A stretch of DNA of 64,000 nucleotides from NCBI GenBank assembly GCA_020726505.1, contig JAHLEZ010000032.1, positions 310,001 to 374,000 on the forward strand, given 5' to 3'. Of the stretch, positions 37,174 through 47,542 are shown piece after piece; positions within the stretch are counted from its first letter, which is position 1; the number at the start of each line of letters is the position of its first letter. The translations under genes were made by a program, and so were the position numbers. This DNA comes from Leptodontidium sp. MPI-SDFR-AT-0119 (Eukaryota; Ascomycota; Leotiomycetes; Helotiales; Leptodontidiaceae). A model generated the notes under the pieces. It had not been told where the DNA came from and did no database searches. It was given only the letters and a program-made list of their open reading frames with translations.

Positions 37174-39264
37174 ATGTCTCTTGTGGTAGCAGGGATTTAT
37201 TTGACGCCATCTATCTGGGCGACCCCGACCCCAAACCTCACAGCCTTGCGAACCACCATCGCACCAGCTTGGGTAGACGAACCTTCGGATCGAGGGACCT
37301 GGGGCATACTCTACAGTTGTTCTTTCACGCTCCTTCTCTGCGTCTACACTGCCATCCACCTGAACGTCCCGGGACATTATGACACGCAGTCCAAGATTTG
37401 GTGGCGGAAGGCGAAGTGGGTCGCAATTGCTATCTTTGGCCCCGAGATTGTTGTTTATGTGGCCTTTGAACAATGGTACCTTGCTAAAATGTTTCTGAGG
37501 GATTTGAGAAGAATTGCTGATGAAAGCACGGATGAGAAATTCAAGGTTCGTGAAGGAGCTCGTCTACAGAATGCCAGGTAGGCTAACATGAGGCAGAAAT
37601 GGTACAATGATAACTCCAAAAAGCCACCGTTTGATATGGTTTATGCGCATTACGTGTTGATGGGAGGATTTGTTGTCAACGTGGAAGATATGCACAATAC
37701 ATATACTATCATCACCTTCACGACCAACGGCATTCTATATTTGGCAAAACACGGTCATTTTTGCAAGATCAGCCGTGGTGACATCGACGACAAGAGCAAA
37801 GCCGATTTGCTTGCTAAGTCCCTTGTGTGTGTTCAGGTCCTTTGGGTTATTGGCCAAGCGATCGAACGAAAGGCAGCAGGTTATCCCATAACCCTACTAG
37901 AATTACACACTGTCGTGCATGTTGTGTGTGCTTTACTCATGTATGCCCTCTGGTTTCAGAAGCCTCTCAACGTTCAGAAGCCAACAATTCTCGATCTACG
38001 CGAAGACCTCGACTTAGTGGCCCATGGTTTGCAGTTGGCAATTGAAATAGGTCCTGAAGTCTCTCTTAAGCCGCTGCAGGACCTACCTTTCTCTCTCCGG
38101 GAAGGACATTTGTCACAACGCCTGCCGAGCCTTGGGCCTGGGGAGTTGGACTTCCATCCACCACAACTTAGATTTGTTTGGTACGACGACACACGATGTT
38201 TTACAAGAACAACTTCCACCTCGCATGGACAACCACAGGACGATAGCTCTGTTAATCTCGAACCAATTTCCATATTAACGCATAATAGTCTGGTATCTCC
38301 AGATTCCACTGGAGCACTACAGTACAACGTTGAGGCGCCACCCAAGGTTTTGTATGCTCCTGCAGGTGACCGCGAAGTCGTTTGCACACTATTCTCAGGC
38401 CAAAGTCTCATGTGTGGTGTGGGTCCGAATTTCTTCGGTGGTAAAGTCTATGTATCAATGTCAGTCGCTGTATCTCTGTCTCAAAGAGACATCAACAGGC
38501 TGGAGCTCGTTTCAAGATTCTTTAAACGAATTGTTATCCACAGAGACAGGTTCTATACCTATTTATATTTTGGCATAAATCTCGGATATCCGAATAATAC
38601 CTACAAGGAGATTTTCCGCTACCGAATCGTAAATTTAAGTTGGGAGATGATTTATGGCATCCTAGACGATAAATTGTATTTATGTGTGGCTATGGCTGTT
38701 ATACCAGCTGCATACGGATGCGTGCATCTTGCGGCGTTGAGTGTCGAGTTTCCTACCGCGGTGGAGAAGTTGTTATGGGAAATTTCGTGCTTCTACCTCG
38801 CTGGCGCTGCTGCTGCCTTGGCCCTTGTCTTTGCACTGCTTTACCTCGACGAGCTGGCCAAGGGGTTTCTGATCTCGCAGATCCATCGCCTACATCTCAA
38901 CCCACGCGATACGATGTACACGGTATTTCCCACACTACAGCAGCTGCATACTCTATCCTCGCACGGCAAAGTCTCCTGGTATCTACGGCTTTTGTTTTTG
39001 AAATGCTGGATCCGCATTGGAGGGCGAAGAAACCAAGGGCCCGTGCGCAGTCCCCTTTCTTCATTGTTACTAGGATGGAATGATGGAATTCGGAGGCGCT
39101 TCTTGTCATACAGCCTCCTTTGCATTGGTGGATGCGTTCTGCTTGTGTACATCCCCGCACGCATCTTCCTCGTCATTGAGTCCTTCATCTCCCTCCGGCA
39201 TGTCCCCATAGGCGTGTACAAAACCCCGTCTTTGAACTTCTTTGGGAACGTTCCACATCTATGA
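37174..39264 (+). CDS. Multi-pass integral membrane protein of a fungal-specific family, interrupted by TAG
   Basis: Two open frames in the same reading frame (37174-37578 and 37582-39264) are separated by one TAG (37579-37581). Together they make about 695 codons. The N-terminus is signal-like. The segment RGTWGILYSCSFTLLLCVYT, then HLNVPGH, opens a conserved domain also seen in KWVAIAIFGPEIVVYVAFEQW, then FDMVYAHYVLMGGFVV, then DKSKADLLAKSLVCVQVLW, and PITLLELHTVVHVVCALLMY. Two or more helices follow near residues 500-560 and at the C-terminus. This family is widespread in filamentous ascomycetes and of unknown function. The TAG could lie in an unusually short intron (37578-37592 or 37546-37581), or be a real nonsense codon. 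The first exon ATG is chosen as the start of the hydrophobic leader. Confidence 0.7.
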
Positions 39265-39556
39265 TGCTTACGCTGACCCATTAGCCTCTGCGATGATCGA
39301 TGAAAAGCTAAACTGGAATGTCTGCATCAACTAACCCAGTCATGTCGAATATCAGAATCGACAATTCGGACTGCTGTACACAAATAGGGTGGCTTCTGCC
39401 ATCTAGGAGACGATGGGCGTTTTCCTCTTGGACTCTTGGTATCAGAGACTCATTCCCAAATATCGACGACGCTGGACATTGGAGAGTTCACGGCAAGACC
39501 TAGCCTAGTATATTCAATTCCATAGGCCTCGATTGAACACTACCGTGCGTTGAATA

Positions 39557-40734
39557 TTATGCAAGAGTGTCCTCAATCCACGTTTCCAACGTCTTCGCAA
39601 TCTCATCGCTGTTCCTCTCCAAGAATTGCAAATGTCCATTCCCACGGATCCCCACATCCGGCAACTTCAAGTGCTCAACCCTCCCACAGCCCGCCTGCCT
39701 CAGGAACTCAACGAAACAATGATCGTACGCAGCGTGGTAACTCGCTTCTGCTGTCTCGATGAGAATTGGTACATTCTGGAGGTTGACCAACTGTCTTGCC
39801 GGTTCAGCTTGCAGCGTACAACCCACGACCCGGGCTGAGGAATTTGGGATAGTTTGCATGGACAGAGGAGAGGAGAGATTTGTTGGAGGAGGGAAGTACG
39901 TGAGCGGGGTAGATGTCAAACCCCACGGTCTCGTCAATCCAGTCGAGAAAATCGCTTCTCGGAACGGTGGACCTTTGGGTTCAATTTGGATGAGTGCTTT
40001 CACGAGATGTGGCCGTGCGTCTGCCCAGAGCCAGCCTGACAGAGCCCCTTGAGAGTGAGCGATGATGATGGCTGGGCCAACTTTGTCTAGGAGTAGGATA
40101 CCGGCTTTTTGCATGCTTGTTTCTTGGGCGGGGGAGTTGCTGAGACTTGGGACTGTGGATGCGAAGTATGTGTCGAATATCGGATCGCCCATGAGGCCGG
40201 TCTGGAAGTCATCAGTTTGGCTTGGGACGTGTGGGGTTTTTTGATGGGAATGACTTACGCCTGGCCATTGCGTGTGTAGCTTAGCTTGTTCCCAAAGTGG
40301 ATAGTTCTCGATGGCTGTGAAGCGTTGTTGGATATACTCGGCCGTGAACGAGGCTTGCTGGGCCTCGCTTGAGGGATTGCACCCTGAGCGGCCGGTGTTT
40401 GTTTGGTCGAGGAGGTAGACTTCGTAGCCTGACGAGAGGAAGTGTGATGCCCATCCTGGATTGCCGTCGGGTTTATTGAGCCAGTTCTGTGGAGGATGAG
40501 TTGTGAGCTGGTGAGGGATGTAGAATTAGGGAGATGGGAATGAAGAAAGTTACATACGGTTCCAGTTTGAGCTCTGCCGTGGATGAATATTATTGGGTAT
40601 GGTTTTGTGCACCCAGAGACTGGAGTGAGTTTCTCGACGTACATCTGACCAAAGAGGATGTGACCGGCAGAGGTGTTGACGTATTCGCCTCCGATGTAGA
40701 AGTAGGAGCGGTGATGGGATGTTTCTTGAGCCAT
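39557..40734 (-). CDS. Alpha/beta-hydrolase
   Basis: Serine hydrolase of the alpha/beta-fold, substrate unknown (esterase or lipase-like). Three exons (40734-40558, 40486-40259, 40201-39557) join in phase to 349 residues. HGRAQTG (about residues 53-59) is the oxyanion-hole His-Gly. The nucleophile sits in AHSQGA. The Asp/Glu of the triad is probably in PILIETAEAS, and the His in RGNGHLQFLERN near the C-terminus. GSGYEVYLLDQTNTGRSG is the usual strand-4 region (SGYEVYLLDQ, TGRSG). No signal peptide is apparent, so it is likely intracellular. It resembles uncharacterised fungal hydrolases often found as single genes. It is convergent with the membrane protein, with only about 290 bp between the ends, and no functional link is evident. 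Confidence 0.9.
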
Positions 40735-42063
40735 TGTGAAGTTGGAGAGGCGGGATGCGGAAAATGCGAAAATTAGGGGAAGAAACTAGAGGTTCTTATG
40801 CACCCCAGTAAAAGACAATACAAAGTCAATTCTTCGGTCCAAACAGATAGATCGTGAATGCTTGAATGTGAAGGAGTGGAGTCGTCAAGTGAGGGGTAGT
40901 TGACCCGCTGCAATGTCAACACTTTCTTCAATCCGAATACTTTTACCTTCGACTTACTAGAACTGTGCTTTCCAAAACTACCTGATTCGTAAAAGTCAGG
41001 AAGATATATCAATTTGACTCATGAGATATGATGATTGAAAAGAGGGATATCCAAGATGCCATGACAAACAAAATAGAGACAGTATTATAACAAACGATCG
41101 GCTAATTATCGCCCAGCCTATTTATCGTACTTCAGCTTAGTTATATAATGACCTGCAAAGCCTTTCAAATTTAACACAGTAACTCGAGTCCAGTTTAGCC
41201 CTTTCACAGCCATTTCTCTAAATTGACATAATGTTACACGACCCCGCCACAGCATGTGACCTCCTGGCCAGCCAATCCCAATTGACACGGCCATGGCGAT
41301 GGGAAATGTGGCTCAGCCCATGAGAAGCCAGGGATGAACTTCCAGCTTTGAGCTTTGTTTGCTTTTACCCCACGCCCAGCAAGCTCGAACGTCCATCAAA
41401 CAAACAGCAACATCCCAAGCTGGAATCGTCATTTCAAGTCTCAATAAATATCCAGCTCTTTATCAGTCATCGTTAGAAAGAGTATATCGTATCATATCCC
41501 GATACTGACTCCAAGTTCCCTCAAGGCTAGGCTTAGCTGGTCACCGACCCGGATTCCGTGGCCTAGGCTGATCGGTGCCTAAAGTGTCAACGAGGCTGAC
41601 ACTTGGAATTCCCTTTTTCTTCTTCACACAACAACTTCGACCTCGACCTGAGTATAACTTCGTTAACTGAAGTATATACTCCTTTCGTCATCATTTGAAG
41701 ATTTGGGGGCTCAGCGGAAAACCACCTGGGATATATCTTCGACATCGACTGACTGCTCACATCACTCCCTCGACCAGGCTCCCTCAGCACCAGTTGTTGA
41801 CAGCAATCGGAGGCTACGAGACCTCAGCAACTGATCTCAAATTTGCCTAGATACTTCTGAAGTCCTAAGGATTGACTCGCAAGTTTGGTCTAAGGTTCAA
41901 AGAATTAAGAGTTGATACTCTTTACCTGACGAGTGGAGTGGCCCAGCCTGATCTGAGGTATTGCCTAGGAGTCTTCTTCAGTCGACATTATATACGACTT
42001 CAACCATTCTCTTGGACCTATATAGTATCTTACTTGTCCCTTGGCATACCACAGATCCGTACC
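40735..42063. other. 1.3-kb divergent intergenic region
   Basis: No gene supported. It has the promoters of the hydrolase and of the large BTB-like protein. The frame of the latter is open back to 41872, but I start it at 42064. Confidence 0.5.
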
Positions 42064-45000
42064 ATGGCACAAGAACGAGTTGAGATCCTTCGGGATCTCT
42101 TGGACATTGCACGTGTTTCAAACGGCCCACAACCACCTCCATCAACCCCCCTGCCCAACGTGCAAACTACAGTTGAGATCGAAGCAGGTAAGTACTCACT
42201 CACTATCAAATCAAGTGCCTCGTTGACATTCCTAGCACCCGTTGATCAAAGTTCTGCTCATAAATCTCCAACCAAGGCCAAAACATTGACCAACCGAGAT
42301 GCCAATGCCATCCAATACACCAAGTCTCAACTCAATGAAGGAGACACCTTAGTCATTGTCCGATTCCCTAATAATCGACCCGCCTATGACACCACTGGTT
42401 TTCAATTGAGCGACACGCATCGGGTTCATAGTGACAGACTCAAGGCTGCATCGCCCTTATTCAAGAGGGCGCTCGAGGATGATTGGCAACAGCATCGCTT
42501 CAAACGCCGAACCGGACTCCTGGGATCCATGCCGGATGGAATCCAATATGTTCTCGACTTGACACCTCCAGAGGAAGGAGACGATGCTCTGGAACTCACA
42601 GCCGAACTGTCGTGCTCTCTCGGTATTCGCAGATGGTACAAGTCGGAGTTCAGTCGTGTTGCTGCTGCCCACAGATTGGTTGGTGGAGTGGACGAAACAA
42701 CTGTTCATCCCAATTTGAGATCTGGTAACTCATCTCCAGATGAAGTGCAAGAAATCATCGATACCGACGAACCACCCACCAACGACGCTGCGCACCTCTC
42801 TGCTGTCGCAGACGCTGCAGATACTGCCTTGCAGAGAACTTTGGCACAGAGCAAGAAATTGTATCAGCGAAAGTCGAGTCAGCAGAGTGATTACACACGG
42901 AATTACAACGATGGGCAGAAGGAGATCGAGACGCTTGATTATTGCCCGATTCGCCACCGAACTGGTATCGAACGTCTGTTGCAGATTATCGAGGGCAAAG
43001 ATCCAAGACTTGATTCGGCTCCGAAAGTTTGGACTCTTGCGGTATTGGCGAAGCATTTCGAGTGTCCCAATTCGGTGGTTGATTATATCGTCACTTGGAT
43101 GATCGCTGAGCCTAACTGCAAGATCTTCGAGATTCTCCCAGAAGACTGCCTTCGTATTGGTATGCTTCTGCAGAATGAGGTCGTCACCCGCTACGCTTTC
43201 ACGATTCTTGTTTCCGAGGAGGCATTTCGAGTTGGTACAGCTAGATCTGATTCTGCTAATGCGAATCAACCCAATGCCAACTACCCCGCCGGCAAGCAAG
43301 TTACCAAGTTTGGCCGTACCCGCGAATCTCTGGATGAAGATACCCTCAACCTAATTCAACATGCCGGACGAAACTTCCATGCTAGGATCGAACAGGAAGT
43401 TCAATTTCTACTGAGTCCGAATATGAATTGGCTTCATGCTTTGCCCGAATTTGGCAAGGTCTTGAAGATCAGGGATTTTGTCGAGGCTAATGCCGATCTG
43501 TTCGATCCTGAAGAGAAGACGGTCGTCAACGCTGCGATCGAAGAGCTCATCCACTTTACTCGTGGAAGCCTTATGTGGTGTTTCTATCAGCCTCTCGACG
43601 AAGCCGAGCGTAGAAGTTGGGACGAACATCGTAGCCAGGAGCGTCACGAACGGGAACCCTCGACTTCAGACAGTACCTTCGATGAGCTTGCTGAGCAGGA
43701 GAAATTGATGACCAGGATCTTTTGGAGTACAGTGAGACTCTTGAAATGGAACCCTAAGAACCACCGCTGCGCGACAAACCTCATTCGGGATCTGACATGG
43801 CCGAGATCAGCTGCTAATTTGGTCCTCGAGGCTAAAGCGGTCGGGGCTGCGAATGCGAACTCGATCCCTACCATCTCGATGCATGGATTGGAACGTACCT
43901 CCTGGAAACTGAATAAGGTTATCTTTGAGGCGATTCGTGATGTTAGGTATAACGATGGAGAGTTTCCGAGAGAAGCGTTCATGGTCGAGCGGATGGTTCA
44001 CCAACCTGCTGCAGTGGAGCAGACCGATGCTCGTATGGCTGATGGAGGGCTCGGCCATGAGTATAGATCAGCACAGAAGACTGATTTCTGGAAATTGAGA
44101 CCGGATCCTGTTCTATATGACCCTACGCCGTCGTCTTTTAATAATCCTATAGACACTAAGTCCGAAAAGCCTGGGTTCTGGAAAGAAGCGCTCAAAGCTC
44201 GGGATGAAGCGATCATGGGCGAAGGAAGTTCAAGCAATGCATTTCCCACCTCGCCAAAAATCAAGGACGAGATACCGGACTCTTGGGAGGATGGTTTGGG
44301 GAGAGGTAGCTCAAGCACAACATCACCTGCAGCAGGCAAGCATAAGTCCTCGACCAGCTGGCAGAAGCTGCAGGGTATATTCAAGGACCAACAGTCAAGC
44401 AACCCATCATACGATATCCCAATCAGGACAGCAACGGAGTACATTCCAGATCAAAACGATTCCTGGTCTTTTCCTCAGACAAACGACTTGCCCGTCTTGA
44501 CACGCACTTACGAATTCGACCCTTCCTCAAAACCACACGTGCCAATCGACAGTAATATCACGCCCTCATCGCCCTTCTTCAACCTCACTACGCTCTTTGG
44601 TGAGATCGACGGTACTATACAGACAGCATGTAACCGCATGCTCAGCCGCGGGGAGATCCAGAACTTACAACCCCCTTCATACGATATCTGCGAGACCCTC
44701 CTATGCCTCGGAGACGAGGAGTACAAGTATTTACCACTCTGGGCGAACGGCTTGAACGACGGCACAGGCGGTGTATTCGAGGAGGCCATCCCTCCCGCTG
44801 AGCGCGGAGGCGCAATGGGACCCGGTCCGGCGTATCATACGGGCTCGACGGCCAATTCGAGGGCGTCAACGGAGATTGATTTCGATGGGCGCAGTTCCGT
44901 GTTTGGGAGTATGGTGGGGAGTGAGATGGAGGGGGTGAATACTAGTGTGGGTGTTGAGGATGGGTGGAGTGTGGATCATGTTGATCGCAGGAGGGTGGTT

Positions 45001-45417
45001 TCTGAGAGTGAGTTCTTGACGCCTGAGTCTTCGGAGTGGGAAGGGAGTGTTGTTTTTGTTGGTGGGGGAGGGGGCGATGAGATGGTGGTTGATTTACCGA
45101 TCAGGGAGAAAGGGGAGGGTGGTGTCTTCGAGAGTGAGGGTGTGGAAGAGAGACCGGTCTTTGTTACGAATGAGATGGAGCAGGCTGCTTTGCTTGCTTC
45201 GTATGTCGATAAGGGAAAGGGGAAGGAGAAAGAAGTTGATGAGCAGATGGTGGATTTGGGGCCTTCGAGTGAGAGGCAGGGTGCGAAGACTGCGGTCAGT
45301 ACAGATGATGATGAGAATTTCTTTAATACGGCGGATGATAATACGGAGTTTGAGTTTGAGAGCGATGATGATGGGGAGGAGACGGAGACGGAGGATGATT
45401 TTGAGCATATTGGTTGA
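42064..45417 (+). CDS. Large conserved ascomycete protein with BTB-like N-terminal region
   Basis: Function unknown. The start MAQERVEILRDLLDIARVSN is taken as natural, although the frame is open 64 codons further upstream. A 48-nt segment (42188-42235, GTAAGT...TTGACATTCCTAG) has ideal intron signals but keeps the frame, so the product is 1,101 residues if spliced or 1,117 if retained. Residues about 85-170 resemble a BTB/POZ fold (FQLSDTHRVHSDRLKAASPL, then FKRALEDDW). A helical segment follows (DYCPIRHRTGIERLLQIIEG, then LAVLAKHFECPNSVVDYIVT, and LPEDCLRIGMLLQNEVVTRY). The C-terminal third is Ser-rich and ends in a very acidic tail (ESDDDGEETETEDDFEHIG). This suits a nuclear or adaptor role. 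It has no enzymatic motif. Confidence 0.82.
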   Translation: MAQERVEILRDLLDIARVSNGPQPPPSTPLPNVQTTVEIEAGKYSLTIKSSASLTFLAPVDQSSAHKSPTKAKTLTNRDANAIQYTKSQLNEGDTLVIVRFPNNRPAYDTTGFQLSDTHRVHSDRLKAASPLFKRALEDDWQQHRFKRRTGLLGSMPDGIQYVLDLTPPEEGDDALELTAELSCSLGIRRWYKSEFSRVAAAHRLVGGVDETTVHPNLRSGNSSPDEVQEIIDTDEPPTNDAAHLSAVADAADTALQRTLAQSKKLYQRKSSQQSDYTRNYNDGQKEIETLDYCPIRHRTGIERLLQIIEGKDPRLDSAPKVWTLAVLAKHFECPNSVVDYIVTWMIAEPNCKIFEILPEDCLRIGMLLQNEVVTRYAFTILVSEEAFRVGTARSDSANANQPNANYPAGKQVTKFGRTRESLDEDTLNLIQHAGRNFHARIEQEVQFLLSPNMNWLHALPEFGKVLKIRDFVEANADLFDPEEKTVVNAAIEELIHFTRGSLMWCFYQPLDEAERRSWDEHRSQERHEREPSTSDSTFDELAEQEKLMTRIFWSTVRLLKWNPKNHRCATNLIRDLTWPRSAANLVLEAKAVGAANANSIPTISMHGLERTSWKLNKVIFEAIRDVRYNDGEFPREAFMVERMVHQPAAVEQTDARMADGGLGHEYRSAQKTDFWKLRPDPVLYDPTPSSFNNPIDTKSEKPGFWKEALKARDEAIMGEGSSSNAFPTSPKIKDEIPDSWEDGLGRGSSSTTSPAAGKHKSSTSWQKLQGIFKDQQSSNPSYDIPIRTATEYIPDQNDSWSFPQTNDLPVLTRTYEFDPSSKPHVPIDSNITPSSPFFNLTTLFGEIDGTIQTACNRMLSRGEIQNLQPPSYDICETLLCLGDEEYKYLPLWANGLNDGTGGVFEEAIPPAERGGAMGPGPAYHTGSTANSRASTEIDFDGRSSVFGSMVGSEMEGVNTSVGVEDGWSVDHVDRRRVVSESEFLTPESSEWEGSVVFVGGGGGDEMVVDLPIREKGEGGVFESEGVEERPVFVTNEMEQAALLASYVDKGKGKEKEVDEQMVDLGPSSERQGAKTAVSTDDDENFFNTADDNTEFEFESDDDGEETETEDDFEHIG

Positions 45418-46060
45418 AAGGGCTGGGCTTGGGCTTGGAGTGGGATGGGATTGACGTCTAATTAATGGCCTACACCGGTATTCACTGGTGGGGGTTAGTC
45501 TTTGGGAATGAAGAGTTGCTGGATGGATGATTTCGATGATTTTGATGATCTAAATGACTGGATGGACCGCAGGAATTTTCTTTGCTTTCTTTATGTTTGA
45601 GTAATCTGCGTTCTGGCGTTTGCAGAGGGTTAAAATGGCAGAGATACAAATGAGTTCACAGATACCTTCTTATGATTGTGCAATTGAGACTATTACTTAC
45701 TACTGAGTCAAGGGCAAGGTATATGAGGGTACAAATTCCATGAGTTTAGACATAAAAGTCCGTGGACATCTCCAGAACTCGGAAGGGGTCTGATAGCGAG
45801 CAAAAGCATCATACCTGGCACAAGGAACGGCAAGGAGAAGGAGCAGCTTCAACAGCAAAATAAATATAATTGAGGCATCCAGCGATGATTTCAATTCCCC
45901 TAGAACGAGTTATTGTTATTATTTCTCGGAAGCGAGTAGATATTTATTGAAAAGGGGTGGAATCTTGGCAGACGCACTAGATGCCCGCTTTCGGGGGTCC
46001 AACATCAACAACCTCACACGGTCTCTTCTCCTCCCCTACCACAACCACCTCACCGCAGCC
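45418..46060. other. Intergenic, BTB-like gene 3' flank and zinc-transporter promoter
   Basis: I see no gene or RNA in this stretch. Confidence 0.5.
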
Positions 46061-47542
46061 ATGCCTCTCTTCCACCCCCGTCGCATAGCGATCTTGCTGT
46101 GCGTAGCAATTGTCTGCGTCTATGCCGAGAAACATGCTGCTTCAATTGCTGCCATGAGTATTCCTGAAATAGAGGAGAAACTGCAGGTATGCTGTGTTGT
46201 TGTCCTCCCACTCTTCCCAAGCACCCCAAAGATCAATCCTCGCTCCAAGTACAATGTAACAACTCTATACTCACGCGCAATGAACAGGAATGCCCTCTTG
46301 TCCAAGACCTCAACACCTACAAAGTCGCGACCTCTCCCCAAACATCCAGCCTCACATCCCGCATCTTCGCCGTTCTCTTCCCCTCTACGCCAGCAGTCAA
46401 TGCCCTCCTCGCAACACTGTACATCTCTGGACCACCGAACTTCCTTCTCGCGCTCTGCCCACCGAACATCGATCCCTCGAGCCTCTCTGTCATGGTTGCG
46501 TTCGCGGTGGGTGGGTTGCTGGGGGATACTCTGTTCCATTTACTGCCGGAGATATTCCTGGGCGAGGACGCGCCGGAACATGTTCGGTTCGTGCTGGTGG
46601 AACCGAATAGGAATCTGTTGCTTGGGGTGGCGATTATGGTTGGCTTTGTGACTTTCGTGGCTATGGATAAAGGGTTGAGGATTGCGACGGGGGGAGAGGG
46701 ACACAGTCATGATCACGGACATGGACATGCGGAGGTGGAGGTCGTGAAGCCGACTGGGAAGGGGAGTGCGCTTGAGGAATCGCCTACGAAGAGTACGCGC
46801 TCGAGGAAGGGGAAGGGAGCAGGTGCGAATGCAGGGACGGAGTTGCAGGTTGTGAAGGAGCAGAAGGAGATTAATGCTAGTGTGAAGCTGGCTGGTTATT
46901 TGAACTTGATGTGCGTATCCCCCCTGTCTCATCTCTTGACTGGAGATAGTTTGTTCTGGGGTAAATACGATGCTAATGTGGATATTATACAGCGCCGATT
47001 TCACGCACAACATCACCGACGGCCTTGCCATGTCCTCCTCTTTCTACGCATCCCCTACTATCGGAGCAACCACTACCGTAGCAGTATTCTTCCACGAAAT
47101 CCCCCACGAAGTAGGCGATTTCGCACTGTTGATCCAATCCGGGTTCTCCAAGAGACAAGCAATGGGCGCGCAATTCCTGACTGCGCTCGGTGCACTACTT
47201 GGCACGGTGATCGGGATCGCAGTGCAGGAATACGGGGGAAGTGGAGGTGAGGGTGCTGGTGGACGATTCGATGGCTTGATGGGCACAAGTTTGAGTTGGG
47301 GGGATATGTTGCTGCCATTCACGGCGGGGACATTCTTGTATGTGGGTACTGTGGCTGTTATTCCAGAGTTACTGGAGACGGGCAAGGATAGAGGTGTTGA
47401 GTTGAGGAAGACGGCGCAGCAGTTTCTGGCTATGGCCGCTGGAGCGGGGATTATGCTTTAGTAAGTTATTTCTGGGTGTTGATGGGGACTCGGCAGAGAG
47501 AACGGTGGTGCTAATACGCGATGCAGTATTTCGTGGTCTTAG
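46061..47542 (+). CDS. ZIP-family zinc transporter, ZIP7/Yke4 type
   Basis: Moves zinc toward the cytosol, in this subgroup usually from the ER or Golgi. Four exons (46061-46186, 46288-46910, 46993-47460, 47527-47542) join in phase to 410 residues. MPLFHPRRIAILLCVAIVCV is a signal or first membrane segment. The central loop between helices 3 and 4 is His-rich (HSHDHGHGH) and basic. Helix 4 carries the zinc motif ADFTHNITDGLAM and helix 5 has FFHEIPHEVGDF, the HExPHExGD signature of the LIV-1/ZIP7 subfamily. A tiny last exon of 16 bases adds the ending YISWS. Its 66-nt intron begins GTAAGT directly after CTTTA. Family, topology and length agree well. Confidence 0.94.

Noticed and set aside
45094..45408. 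Basic and hydrophobic frames opposite or beside the acidic tail of the BTB-like protein
   Set aside because: Shadows of the GAT/GAG-rich acidic coding tail.
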